Source: Acidobacteria bacterium UBA2161
Lineage (GTDB): Bacteria; Acidobacteriota; Vicinamibacteria; Vicinamibacterales; UBA823
Length of the DNA: 64,000 nucleotides
Assembly (NCBI GenBank): GCA_002328835.1
Contig: DCWN01000021.1
Span: 1 to 64,000 of the forward strand
Reading direction: 5' to 3'
Shown here: one piece after another, positions 8,995 through 17,682 of the stretch
How positions within the stretch are numbered: the first letter of the stretch is position 1
Layout of the letters: each line of letters starts with the position of its first letter
The notes under the pieces: model-generated
What the model was told of the DNA's origin: nothing
The model's database searches: none
What the model saw: only the letters and a program-made list of their open reading frames with translations
Made by a program: the position numbers and the translations under genes

Positions 8995-11783
8995 TCACTC
9001 CTCGGCGAACGCGTCTCCTCAGAGCCCCGGACCTTCAGTCGTATCAACTCGCCATCGTCCGTTCGCTGTCCGCCACCGCGCCTTCTCCCGACGACCAGGC
9101 GGTCCTGGTGCCGTCAGAGGCCGCCGCCGTCGAGCTGGGTCGCACGATCGTGGAGGTGACCGACGGCCCGCCGACCGCTCGCCTCCTGACCCGCACCGGC
9201 TGGTACGCGCGGCTGCACGCACGCCTCCCGGCGGCCCCGTCGCGGCTCTCCAACGCCGAACGCGAAGTGCTGCTCGGCGACGCCGCGCGCGAGGCCAACG
9301 ACGCCGGCGTGTCGGCGCCGTTTGCCGTCAGGCCCGCCCTCATCGCCGAGATGCTCGCCTTCTACGACGCGCTCCGGCGTCAGCAGCGCACGGTGAACGA
9401 TTTCGAACGGCTGGCGGTCGGCGAGCTTGACGCCACGGCGGCTATCGACCGCGGCGCGGCGCGGATGCTCGCGCAGACCCGCTTCCTGGTCGAGACCTTC
9501 CACCGCTTCGAGGCGCGCATCGAGGCGACCGGCCGGCTCGACGAGCATCGACTGCGGGCCCGGCTCCTCGTGGAGGCCTGTCGTCCCCCGATGCGCCAGG
9601 TCGTCGTGACCGTTGCCGACCAGGGCATTTCGGCGGACGGTCTCTGGCTGGCCGACTTCGATCTGCTCGCCCGGCTGCCGGAGCTGGAACACCTCGACGT
9701 CGTGGCGACCGAGGGCTGGCTGGCCTCAGGCTTTCTCGAGCGCGTCCACGCCTTGCTGCCCGGCATCGAGGAAGAGCGGGTGGACGGTTCGTCGAGCCGG
9801 CGGCCGACCCTCGAGGTGCCCGAAGCCGGCGACCTGCCCTACTCCTACTTCGTCAACCGCGACCGCGAGGAAGAAGTCTGGGCGGTGGCGCGGCAGGTGA
9901 AGACCCGCCGGCGCGAGCCGCCGGCTGGGGTTGCTGCGGGTACCGTCAGCGTCGGCGTCGTTTTTCAGCGTCCGTTGCCCTACGTCTACCTCGCCGAGCG
10001 GATCTTCGGTGCCGCGGCCGTTGCCTTCGAGACCCGCCACGGGCTGCCGCTGGCCGCCGAGCCCTACGCCGCGTTCGTCGACCTGGTGCTCGAGACAGTG
10101 ATCTCCGGGTTTGGGCGCGCCGATCTGGCCGCCGTGCTCCGCTCGCCCCATCTGCGTCTCGAGGCCTCCGCCCTCGTCGAGGCGCTGTCACCCCTCGAGA
10201 CGGTTCCCACCCTCGCGGAGCAGTGGACGGTCCTGCTCGGGTTCCTCGAACAACACGCCTCCCAGGCCCCGGAACTCGCGACGCCGGATGGCGAACGAGA
10301 GACCCGCGCGCGAACCGCCGTCGTTCGGGCGATCGACGACCTGCGGCGCGCGACCGAGGCGTTTCCCGCCGCCCGCGTGCCGCCGAGCGAGCTACGGGCC
10401 AGCCTCCGCCGCCGGATCGAAGCCGAGGTGTTCGCGGGCGAACCGCGGCGCGGCGGTGTGCGCCTGGTGGATGCCGCCGCGGCCCGGTATGCGCGGTTCG
10501 ACGACCTGCACATCGTCGGGCTGGTCGACACCGAGTGGCCGGCGCGCGCGCGGCGAAGCGTCTTCTATCCGTCGGGGTTGCTCGTGCAGCTGGGCTGGAC
10601 GGTCGATGCCGACCTCATGCGCACCGCGCGCGCCGAGTTCGCCGACCTGGTGTGCCTGCCGACCGGACGGACGCGGCTGTCGACGTTCCAGCTGGAACAC
10701 GACGCGCTCACGGCACCGACGAGCCTGCTCGAGGATGTCGTCGACCTCGGTCTCACGCCGAGCCCCGAGCGCGCGCGGCCGGTGCGGCGGGCGAGTGTCA
10801 CCGAGATGCTGGCCGATGGCCCGATCGTGCCATCCGCGGTCGAGGGCGATGCGGCGCGCTGGCTGGCGGTCCGCCGCGGCGGGGATCGGGCAGGGCTGCC
10901 CGAGCCGGCCGGCCCGCCGGGCCACGTGGGTCGCCTCGATCCGGTCGCGTACGCCGTGAGCCGCGTCGACCGCTATCTCGACTGCCCGTTCAAGTACTTC
11001 TGCGCAGCGGTCCTCGAGATCGACGAGGTGGCCGACGAGGAGCCGACCCTGACGCGACGGGCGCAAGGTGAACTGCTGCACGAGGTTTTGCGGGCGCTCG
11101 TCGATGCGTGGCAGGCGCGGGGCCATCGCGGCTTCGCGGCCGACGACCTCCCGGACGCGCTGGCACTCGCCGCGCAGGTCGTCGACGAGGCCGTCGTCAC
11201 GCTGTCGCCCGTCAATCGTCAGCTCGCGCGGGGCCGTCTGTTGGGCTCGGCCGCGGGCATGGGGCTCGTCGAGCGGTTCGTGCGGCTCGAGGCCGAGCGA
11301 TCGGGCGAGGTCGTCGAGATGCAGGTCGAACGGAAGCTCGAGGGCACGTTCCAGCTTCGCGAGGCCTCTGGCGCATCGCGTCCGGTCGACGTGCGCGGCA
11401 TCGCGGATCGGGTCGATCTGCTCGCCGACGGGTCGTTGCGCGTCGTCGACTACAAACTCGGTCGGGCGCCGCGGTCCGATCGGGCGTTGCAGCTGCCGAT
11501 CTACGCCGTCTGCGCGTCGCAGGCGCTCTCGGGCTACCGCGATCGGACGTGGCGGCCGGAAGAATCGGGCTATCTCGCCCTTGGCGCGACGCGGCCGCTC
11601 GTGCCGGTCGTCGGGCCCGGCGTCGATCCGGCGCCGATTCTGGCCGACGGCCAGGCGCGCTTCGTCGAGGCCGTGGACGGTATCGAGCGCGGCGAGCTGC
11701 CGCCACGGCCGGCCGAGGAAAGGCTCTGCGCCTCGTGTGGCTACGCGGCCGTCTGCCGGAAAGGGGCGGTGCGTGACGACTGA
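8991..11783 (+). CDS. addB: AddB-like recombination nuclease subunit (PD-(D/E)XK)
   Basis: About 930 residues. The long N-terminal part resembles the inactive helicase fold of AddB and shows no Walker A. The C-terminal RecB-family nuclease is clear: GELLHEVLRALVDAW (His), IADRVDLL (Asp), VVDYKLG (Asp and Lys). The nuclease is flanked by cysteines of an iron-sulfur staple: CPFKYFC before and CASCGYAAVC at the very end. It should act with the next gene product to resect double-strand breaks for RecA loading. GTG 8991 overlaps the preceding stop. The gene overlaps the AddA-like gene by 11 bases. Confidence 0.87.
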   Translation: MITPRRTRLLRAPDLQSYQLAIVRSLSATAPSPDDQAVLVPSEAAAVELGRTIVEVTDGPPTARLLTRTGWYARLHARLPAAPSRLSNAEREVLLGDAAREANDAGVSAPFAVRPALIAEMLAFYDALRRQQRTVNDFERLAVGELDATAAIDRGAARMLAQTRFLVETFHRFEARIEATGRLDEHRLRARLLVEACRPPMRQVVVTVADQGISADGLWLADFDLLARLPELEHLDVVATEGWLASGFLERVHALLPGIEEERVDGSSSRRPTLEVPEAGDLPYSYFVNRDREEEVWAVARQVKTRRREPPAGVAAGTVSVGVVFQRPLPYVYLAERIFGAAAVAFETRHGLPLAAEPYAAFVDLVLETVISGFGRADLAAVLRSPHLRLEASALVEALSPLETVPTLAEQWTVLLGFLEQHASQAPELATPDGERETRARTAVVRAIDDLRRATEAFPAARVPPSELRASLRRRIEAEVFAGEPRRGGVRLVDAAAARYARFDDLHIVGLVDTEWPARARRSVFYPSGLLVQLGWTVDADLMRTARAEFADLVCLPTGRTRLSTFQLEHDALTAPTSLLEDVVDLGLTPSPERARPVRRASVTEMLADGPIVPSAVEGDAARWLAVRRGGDRAGLPEPAGPPGHVGRLDPVAYAVSRVDRYLDCPFKYFCAAVLEIDEVADEEPTLTRRAQGELLHEVLRALVDAWQARGHRGFAADDLPDALALAAQVVDEAVVTLSPVNRQLARGRLLGSAAGMGLVERFVRLEAERSGEVVEMQVERKLEGTFQLREASGASRPVDVRGIADRVDLLADGSLRVVDYKLGRAPRSDRALQLPIYAVCASQALSGYRDRTWRPEESGYLALGATRPLVPVVGPGVDPAPILADGQARFVEAVDGIERGELPPRPAEERLCASCGYAAVCRKGAVRDD

Positions 11784-14598
11784 TGCCCGCGACCTCGGCC
11801 GCGCGCTGTCGAAGGCGAGACGCCTGGCCGTCGATCCGTCGCGGAACATCGTCCTCGAGGCCTCCGCCGGCACCGGCAAGACGACCGTGCTGGTCGAGCG
11901 CTACCTGAATCTGCTGCGGGTGGGCGTCGATCCGGCCAACATCCTCGCCATGACCTTCACGCGCAAGGCCGCCGTGGAGATGCGCGAGCGGATCCTCGGC
12001 GCGCTCCGCCGGGCGGCGGGGCAGTCCGAGGAGGCCCGTCGACTCTGGCGAGCCTTGCGGGACCGGCTCGGTGACGTGGCGATCACCACGATCGACGCAT
12101 TCTGCCTCTCCTTGCTCCGGGAGTTTCCCCTCGAGGCCGACCTCGACCCGGGGTTCGGCGTGGCCGATGAAACCGAGGCGCCCCGGCTGATGGCCCAGGC
12201 GCTCGACCGGGCGGAGCGCACCATCGGGGTGCTGGCCGCGCGTGATGAGAACGTGCGGCTGCTGCTGACGCTCGTGAGCGCGTCGAACCTCCGGCGAGGT
12301 CTCGAGCGGCTGCTTCAGCGCCGTCAGGTCGCGACCGATGCCCTGCGGCGGTTCCTCAGGCGCGGCCCGACCGATCTGACGCCCGCGCGCGCCACGGCAC
12401 GCGCCCTGGACCGCGTCGGCGATCTCTTTCAGGGTGTGGCAGGCGGCCCGGCGGAATTCGTCGCCGACGGCCCGACCGGCCACCCGCGATTCCGGATGCT
12501 GGCGGCGGACCTCTCGCGCCTGACGACACTGGAGCTAGACGGGACGGACGCTGCTTGGGTGCGCAGCCTTCTCGATCGGATCGGGGAGCATCTGCTGACG
12601 CAGGCGGGCACGCCGCGTCAGCGGCTTCCCTTCGCCGCCGCCGACTATCCCTCGGTGGCGGACCGCCGCCGGCATCTCGGCGTCGTGCGCCAGCTCGGGC
12701 CCGGCTTCGTCGATCTCATGACGCGCTTCCGTCGCGACATCGGCGTGATTCTCGCGCGCGGCGTGCGTCGGGCGCATCGCGTCGCCGAACGCGAGTACCA
12801 GCGGACGCTCAGAGCCCATGCGGTCGTGGACTTCGCCGAGATCCAGGCGCGCGCGCTCGGACTGCTTCGCCAGATGGACGAGTTCGCACAGAGCCGCTAT
12901 CGCCTGGAGTCGCGCTACCACCATGTGCTGGTCGACGAGTTCCAGGACACGAGCCGGGCGCAGTGGGAGCTGGTGTCGCTGCTCGTGCAGTCGTGGGGCG
13001 AGGGCCTCGGCGTGCTCCAGGATGCGCCGATCCCGCCGTCGATCTTCGTCGTCGGCGATCGGAAGCAGTCGATCTATCGCTTTCGCGACGCCGACGTCGC
13101 GCTGTTCGGCGAGGCCGGCGACTACATCGCGCGACTGCGGCCGGACGTGCCGGTGCGAGAAGCGATCAGCCGAAGCTTCCGTGCGGTGCCGGCGCTCCTG
13201 CGGTTCGTCAACGATCTCTGCGGGTCGATCGACAAGCGTGCCGAGCGGTCTGACGCGTTTCGCTACGACGGGTCCGACCGGTTTCCGCTTCCGGCCGAGT
13301 CCGGGGAAGAGTCGTCGGACCCGGCGCTGGACCCGACGGCGCCACTCGGCCTCGCGCTGGGTGAGGACGAAGCCGCGTGCGCGGCGGCGATCGCGTCGGA
13401 GATCGATCGCCTGATGACCGGCGCGACCGTGCGCGATCCGGCCGGCGGCGTCAGCCGGGCGATCCGGCCGGACGATGTCGCCATTCTCTTCCGGTCCCGG
13501 ATCAGCCATCGCGAATACGAGCGCGCGCTGGCGGCCCGGGGGCTGCCCACCTACGTGTACAAGGGACTCGGGTTCTTCGACGCCGACGAGGTGCAGGACC
13601 TGCGCGCCCTCATCCGGTTCCTGGCCGATCCCGCATCGAACTTCTGGGCCGCGGCGCTGCTGCGTTCCGGGCTGGTCCGGCTGTCCGACCCGGCGGTGCG
13701 GGCGCTGGCGCCGGAGCTGGCGGGCGCGATCGCGGGAGCCGACCCGCCGGCCGCCGCCGGCGGACTGTCAGCGGCGGACCGCGAGCGCCTCGAACTGGTC
13801 CGGGCGGGGATGACGCGCTGGCTCGCCCTCGTCGATCGGATTCCACCGGCGGAACTCGTCGACCGCGTGCTCGACGAATCGGCGTACCTGTTCGAGACGC
13901 GCGGGCCCAGGTCGAGCCAGGCGCGAGAGAACCTCAAGAAGATGCGCGGCCTGCTGCGGCGGATCCAGAACCGGGGGTACGTGACGCTGTCGCGGATCGC
14001 GGACCACGTCGATCGGCTCTCGTCGGGCGACGAGTCCAACGCCGTGATCGATGCCGCCGGCGCCGTGCACCTGATGACCATTCACGCCGCGAAGGGGCTC
14101 GAGTTCCCGGTCGTCTTCGTGGTCGGGCTGACGCGCGGCGTCGGCGTCGCGTCGCCCGCGATCCAGGTCATCGCCGATCGCGGCGACGGCTCGCCGCTCG
14201 TGACGGTTGGCAGCGCGCCGCAGGACGTCGGCTCGGAGGAGCGCGCGCGGGAGGTGGAGGAGACGAAGCGCTTGCTCTACGTGGCGCTCACGCGTGCCCG
14301 CGACGCGCTGTACCTCGGGGTCGTGCGGCGTGAGGGTCGGGTCGCGCCGGCGCGGGGCAGCCTGGCCGAGGTACTGCCCGCCTCGTTCGTGGGCTGGCTG
14401 GACGCGATCGGGGAATCGTCGCGAGCGGCCGACTGGACTCCGGACGGCGAATCGCGCGGGCGGCATCGGGTGCGGATCTGTGCACCGGCCGCGCTGCCGC
14501 CCATTGCCGCGCCAGACCGCCTGGAGGAGCCGGCCGATCGGAGGGGCCCTGACGATGACGACGACGATTTCAGCGCCTGGCCCAGCGGGCCGGTCTAG
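11773..14598 (+). CDS. addA: AddA/UvrD-like superfamily 1 helicase without nuclease domain
   Basis: About 941 residues. SF1A motifs are all present: Walker A ASAGTGKTT (about 35-43), TFTRKAAVEMRERI (Ia), VDEFQDTSRAQWE (II), VGDRKQSIYRFRDAD (III), IHAAKGLEFPVVF (V) and LLYVALTRARD (VI). The protein ends soon after motif VI in an acidic tail (DDDDDDFSAWPSGPV). Family AddA proteins usually have about 1,200 residues with a C-terminal RecB nuclease, which is missing here. I looked downstream for a frameshifted nuclease and saw none. GTG 11773 follows an AAGGGG and lies inside the addB end. It probably forms a one-nuclease helicase complex with the AddB-like protein. Confidence 0.88.
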   Translation: MTTDARDLGRALSKARRLAVDPSRNIVLEASAGTGKTTVLVERYLNLLRVGVDPANILAMTFTRKAAVEMRERILGALRRAAGQSEEARRLWRALRDRLGDVAITTIDAFCLSLLREFPLEADLDPGFGVADETEAPRLMAQALDRAERTIGVLAARDENVRLLLTLVSASNLRRGLERLLQRRQVATDALRRFLRRGPTDLTPARATARALDRVGDLFQGVAGGPAEFVADGPTGHPRFRMLAADLSRLTTLELDGTDAAWVRSLLDRIGEHLLTQAGTPRQRLPFAAADYPSVADRRRHLGVVRQLGPGFVDLMTRFRRDIGVILARGVRRAHRVAEREYQRTLRAHAVVDFAEIQARALGLLRQMDEFAQSRYRLESRYHHVLVDEFQDTSRAQWELVSLLVQSWGEGLGVLQDAPIPPSIFVVGDRKQSIYRFRDADVALFGEAGDYIARLRPDVPVREAISRSFRAVPALLRFVNDLCGSIDKRAERSDAFRYDGSDRFPLPAESGEESSDPALDPTAPLGLALGEDEAACAAAIASEIDRLMTGATVRDPAGGVSRAIRPDDVAILFRSRISHREYERALAARGLPTYVYKGLGFFDADEVQDLRALIRFLADPASNFWAAALLRSGLVRLSDPAVRALAPELAGAIAGADPPAAAGGLSAADRERLELVRAGMTRWLALVDRIPPAELVDRVLDESAYLFETRGPRSSQARENLKKMRGLLRRIQNRGYVTLSRIADHVDRLSSGDESNAVIDAAGAVHLMTIHAAKGLEFPVVFVVGLTRGVGVASPAIQVIADRGDGSPLVTVGSAPQDVGSEERAREVEETKRLLYVALTRARDALYLGVVRREGRVAPARGSLAEVLPASFVGWLDAIGESSRAADWTPDGESRGRHRVRICAPAALPPIAAPDRLEEPADRRGPDDDDDDFSAWPSGPV

Positions 14599-14791
14599 CT
14601 CCGGGCGGCAGTTGCAAGAACGTGATCGATGTCGCTGGATCGGCCAAACGTCACCGGAGGAGGGCAGTCGAACCGGCAAACGACCGAAACTACCTAGGGA
14701 ACCATTGGATTGCGGCGGTCGTCCTAGTAGGCAGAGGTTGGCGCCGAACTTGCGATCAAGGGGGCAGAGACCAGAAACCGGAGAGACACTC

Positions 14792-15064
14792 ATGGCATAC
14801 CAAGCTGCAGCGGGGCAGGCGCGTGAACCGTTCGAGTGGCGGGCGATGGAAGGTCTGCCGTGCGGCTGCGTCGCGGTCGCCTACGAAGCGCGCGGCTTGG
14901 GGCTGGTGCTGGTGAACGTCGAGGCCAAGGGACCGCTGTGCGGCGCGACGGACCACCAGATCGGCCGGACCCTCACCGTGGGAGAACCGGCCGACCTCGC
15001 TCCCGCGGCCGATCGTGAGCTCGGGAGCCGATCGATCGAACCTCCCGACATCGTGTCGGCGTGA
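14792..15064 (+). CDS. Small protein of unknown function with Cys pair
   Basis: 90 residues from ATG 14792, with GGAGAG about nine bases upstream. It has LPCGCVAVAYEARGLG near the start and a second Cys in GPLCGATDHQIG. Three Cys and one His could bind a metal, but no family is recognised. It is 193 bases downstream of the AddA-like gene and converges on a small minus-strand gene four bases away. Confidence 0.6.
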   Translation: MAYQAAAGQAREPFEWRAMEGLPCGCVAVAYEARGLGLVLVNVEAKGPLCGATDHQIGRTLTVGEPADLAPAADRELGSRSIEPPDIVSA

Positions 15065-15068
15065 ACGA

Positions 15069-15251
15069 TCAGCTGGCGGACTGCTGCGCCGCCCACTGAC
15101 GGGCGTGGGACTCGGCTTCTTCCTGCGTCTGGCCGACGATCACAACCGAACCGTCAGGCGAGTCTTCGCCGGCGCGTACGATCCAGGCGATCCAGTGCGC
15201 ACCTTTCGCCTCGCTTCGAACGTCGAACTCCGTGGACATCGTCTCGGACAT
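15069..15251 (-). CDS. Small soluble protein of unknown function
   Basis: 60 residues from ATG 15251; a start 12 bases further in (15239) is equally possible and one at 15332 cannot be excluded. A compact alpha/beta-looking protein with HWIAWIVRAGED, VVIVGQTQEEAE and a C-terminal Trp (RQWAAQQ). The layout resembles the small protein at 7053-7268. Confidence 0.55.
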   Translation of the reverse strand: MSETMSTEFDVRSEAKGAHWIAWIVRAGEDSPDGSVVIVGQTQEEAESHARQWAAQQSAS

Positions 15252-15341
15252 GACCGGCCATTGTAGCCGATCGCGCCCGGCCCACCGGGGCTGAGGCCGC
15301 TGGTCCCGTTCATGCTCCGTCGTGCTCGCCAAAGATCGTCG

Positions 15342-15370
15342 TTGCGTCTCGCCAAGGCATTTCGTACACT
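15342..15370 (+). promoter_or_regulatory. Sigma-70-like promoter of the zinc-ribbon gene
   Basis: TTGCGT (15342-15347) and TACACT (15365-15370) are 17 bases apart. The gene starts at 15416 with GAGGAGAGG just upstream, so this transcript has a normal leader. Confidence 0.55.
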
Positions 15371-15415
15371 TGTAAGGATTTACTGGTCGTCAGGACCGGT
15401 GCAGAGGAGAGGTGA

Positions 15416-15637
15416 ATGACGCTGAGTTGTCCCAGCTGCGGGAACGAGCAGAATTTTCTGGTCAAGACGCTCCGGATGCACGTCGTGCATCTGGAGGATT
15501 CGCGAGTCGAGGTTTCGGAAGAAAGCCGGCCGGCGGTGCTCGAAGTGCTCTGTGACGAGTGCGAAGAAGAGTTGAATCTGGCCGATTTCGAAGAGCCGCT
15601 CCGCCGCGAGATGCTCCTGACCGTCGGCTCGAGATAG
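15416..15637 (+). CDS. Small zinc-ribbon protein
   Basis: 73 residues. CPSCGNEQNF near the N-terminus and CDECEEELN near residue 46 form a CxxC...CxxC zinc ribbon around a beta-rich centre. Good Shine-Dalgarno (GAGGAGAGG) and promoter support the start. It could be a small nucleic-acid or protein-binding factor; nothing in the sequence shows the partner. A second, broken zinc-ribbon gene lies convergently just downstream. Confidence 0.72.
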   Translation: MTLSCPSCGNEQNFLVKTLRMHVVHLEDSRVEVSEESRPAVLEVLCDECEEELNLADFEEPLRREMLLTVGSR

Positions 15638-15674
15638 GCGCGCGTCGTTCGGCGGGCGCTTCACCCGCCGATGC

Positions 15675-15838
15675 TCACCCCTCCACCTCCTCGTCCACTT
15701 CCTCGAAATAGTCGCACTCGCGACAGACCCACTCGCGCACACGCTGCCGGGTGACCTGCCCACGCCGGGAATCTGGTCGACGCGCTCGCGTTCGACGATC
15801 CGAAGGTTCTCGCCGCACATCGGGCATTCTCTAATCAT
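15675..15838 (-). pseudogene. Frameshifted small zinc-ribbon protein gene
   Basis: Reading from ATG 15838 gives MIRECPMCGENLRIVERER then DQIPG, after which the frame is lost. One frame over, the sequence continues QVTRQRVREWVCRECDYF and then FEEVDEEVEG to a TGA at 15675. Joined, the two parts make a protein of about 54 residues with CPMC and CREC, a complete zinc ribbon. A single missing base near 15760 (GGCGTGGGCAGG) explains the break. It is either a true pseudogene or a sequencing/assembly error. Confidence 0.7.
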
Positions 15839-15909
15839 GAATCATGGGTCGTGGCCATCGGTGAAGAAGATCGTGCCGACCGTGGCGACAGTAGCATTGC
15901 GCCGTTACC

Positions 15910-15938
15910 TTGACAAGGTCGAGACGCACTCCTATCGT
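15910..15938 (+). promoter_or_regulatory. Strong sigma-70-like promoter of the J-like protein gene
   Basis: A perfect TTGACA (15910-15915) is 17 bases from TATCGT (15933-15938). The GTG start at 15947 is only eight bases after the -10, so the message would be leaderless or nearly so. Confidence 0.65.
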
Positions 15939-15946
15939 TAGCCGAC

Positions 15947-16540
15947 GTGCGCGAATATTCATGGGTGGTCGGCGTTCCGCGTGGTGCACGGCCTGACGAT
16001 CTGCGACGGGTCCATCGTGAGGTGACCAGTCGGCGTCGCGCGGTGGTGGCGCGGCGCGGCCGGATGATGGACCGTGCCTGTGAAGTTCTGCGCGCCTACG
16101 AAGTCCGCGACGCGCTCGAGACCGTGCACCTGTCGGCCGGCGGCCTGACCGAGCCGGCGGCGCGGGCCGCGTCGCGGCGCGATGACATCGCGCTCGATTT
16201 TCCGTCGGTCTCCGAGATGGTCGATCAGATCGGACACGGATTGGTGGAGTCGACGGCGCCCTGCATCGCGCGGGTCAGGCTGACGTGGCGTCAGGCCTGC
16301 CGCGGCGCGCACGTGCCGCTCGAGATCCCGGTGCGTTGCACCTGCCTGGTGTGCGGCGGACGCGGTGAGATCTGGGACGACGCCTGCTCGATGTGCGCCG
16401 GCTCGGGCACCGAGCGACAGCATCATTTGGTGCGGCTGTCGCTCCCGACCGGCGTCGGGCCCAACGCGCGCTTCTGGTTCACGATCAACCCGCCCTACGC
16501 CGCCGAGACGTCCGTCGACGTTCGCGTCACGATCGTCTAG
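15947..16540 (+). CDS. Degenerate DnaJ-like protein with one zinc-finger unit
   Basis: 197 residues. The N-terminus (EYSWVVGVPRGARPDDLRRV) follows helix I-II of a J-domain, but no HPD tripeptide is present, so stimulation of DnaK is doubtful. Residues about 129-155 hold CTCLVCGGRGEIWDD then CSMCAGSG, two CxxCxGxG-type repeats, half the usual DnaJ zinc finger. The C-terminal part (LSLPTGVGPNARFWF, then VDVRVTIV) resembles the DnaJ substrate-binding beta domain. GTG 15947 is supported by the promoter. It lies just upstream of Mrp/ApbC on the same strand, so a role as a client-binding protein is possible (inference). Confidence 0.68.
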   Translation: MREYSWVVGVPRGARPDDLRRVHREVTSRRRAVVARRGRMMDRACEVLRAYEVRDALETVHLSAGGLTEPAARAASRRDDIALDFPSVSEMVDQIGHGLVESTAPCIARVRLTWRQACRGAHVPLEIPVRCTCLVCGGRGEIWDDACSMCAGSGTERQHHLVRLSLPTGVGPNARFWFTINPPYAAETSVDVRVTIV

Positions 16541-16563
16541 CAGCCATCGACCCACCGGCTGCC

Positions 16564-16593
16564 TTGTCAGTCCGACGACAAACTCGCTAAGCT
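16564..16593 (+). promoter_or_regulatory. Promoter of the Mrp gene
   Basis: TTGTCA (16564-16569) and TAAGCT (16588-16593) are 18 bases apart. The -10 ends six bases before the ATG at 16600, again suggesting a leaderless message. Confidence 0.55.
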
Positions 16594-16599
16594 ATCGGG

Positions 16600-17682
16600 A
16601 TGCCCCACGCTGGAATCGACGAATCGGCGGTCCTGGAAGCGCTCAAGGTCGTCCAGGACCCGGACCTACATCGCGACATCGTCAGTCTGGGATTCGTGAA
16701 GCAGGTGAGTCTCGATGGCGAGATGGTCTCGGTCGTCATCGAGCTGACCACGCCCGCGTGCCCCGTCAAGGACCAGATGCGCGACGAGGCCGAGGCGGCG
16801 CTGCGCCAGCTGCCGGGCGTGGAGAAGGTACACGTCGAGATGACCGCCAACGTGCGGTCGGCGTCGGCCCCCGACGAGGGACGCGCGCCGATTCCGGGCA
16901 TCAAGAACGTCATCGCGGTCGGCGCCGGTAAGGGCGGTGTCGGCAAGACGACCGTGTCGGTGAACCTCGCGTGCGCGCTGGCGGCGCACGGCAGCCGAGT
17001 CGGGCTGCTCGATGGCGATGTCTACGGCCCGAACGTGCCGATCATGCTGGGGGTCAAGGGCCAGCTCGAGACCGACGGCCAGAAGATCGTCCCCGCCCAG
17101 CGGCACGGCATCCGCGTCGTCTCGATCGGTTTCCTGACGCCGGACGAGGCGCCGGTCATCTGGCGAGGCCCGATGCTGCACGGGGTCATCCAGCAGTTCT
17201 TCCGCGAGGTCAAGTGGGACGACCTCGACTATCTCGTCATCGACATGCCGCCCGGGACCGGCGACGTGGCGCTCAGCCTGAGCCAGACCGTGCCCGTGGC
17301 GGGAGCGGTGGTCGTCACCACCCCCCAGACGGTGTCACTTGCCGACACGCGCCGGGCGGTGCGGATGTACCAGAAGCTCAACATTCCGGTGCTGGGCCTG
17401 CTCGAGAACATGAGCCATTTCGTCTGCCCGAGTTGCAGCCACGAGAGCGACATCTTCGGCAAGGGCGGCGGGGAGTCGCTCGCGGCGCAGATGGAGGTGC
17501 CCTACCTGGGCGACATTCCGCTCTACGAGCCGATCCGCGTCGGCGGAGACTCGGGGACGCCGATCGTGCTGGGCGAGCCGGAGTCGCCGGCCGGGCGGGC
17601 GCTCATCGACGCGGCGGCGCGGCTGGCCGCCCAGGTGTCGATCGCCAGCTACGAGACCAAGGTCGGCGCGCCCGTCGCCTGA
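16600..17682 (+). CDS. apbC: Mrp/ApbC-type P-loop ATPase, Fe-S cluster carrier
   Basis: 360 residues. An N-terminal MIP18/DUF59 domain (about 1-85, with TTPACPVKDQMRDEAE) is followed by the Mrp ATPase: GAGKGGVGKTTVSVNLA (deviant Walker A), DGDVYGPNVP, VIDMPPGTGD (Walker B) and the CPSC metal motif in FVCPSCSHESDIFGKGGGE. Known relatives bind and transfer iron-sulfur clusters in the cytoplasm. ATG 16600 begins at the natural domain start. The 3' end overlaps the convergent MFS gene by 34 bases. Confidence 0.93.
   Translation: MPHAGIDESAVLEALKVVQDPDLHRDIVSLGFVKQVSLDGEMVSVVIELTTPACPVKDQMRDEAEAALRQLPGVEKVHVEMTANVRSASAPDEGRAPIPGIKNVIAVGAGKGGVGKTTVSVNLACALAAHGSRVGLLDGDVYGPNVPIMLGVKGQLETDGQKIVPAQRHGIRVVSIGFLTPDEAPVIWRGPMLHGVIQQFFREVKWDDLDYLVIDMPPGTGDVALSLSQTVPVAGAVVVTTPQTVSLADTRRAVRMYQKLNIPVLGLLENMSHFVCPSCSHESDIFGKGGGESLAAQMEVPYLGDIPLYEPIRVGGDSGTPIVLGEPESPAGRALIDAAARLAAQVSIASYETKVGAPVA

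Noticed and set aside
14599..14791. Frameshifted nuclease domain downstream of the AddA-like gene
   Set aside because: All three frames were read and show no RecB nuclease motif or coherent protein.
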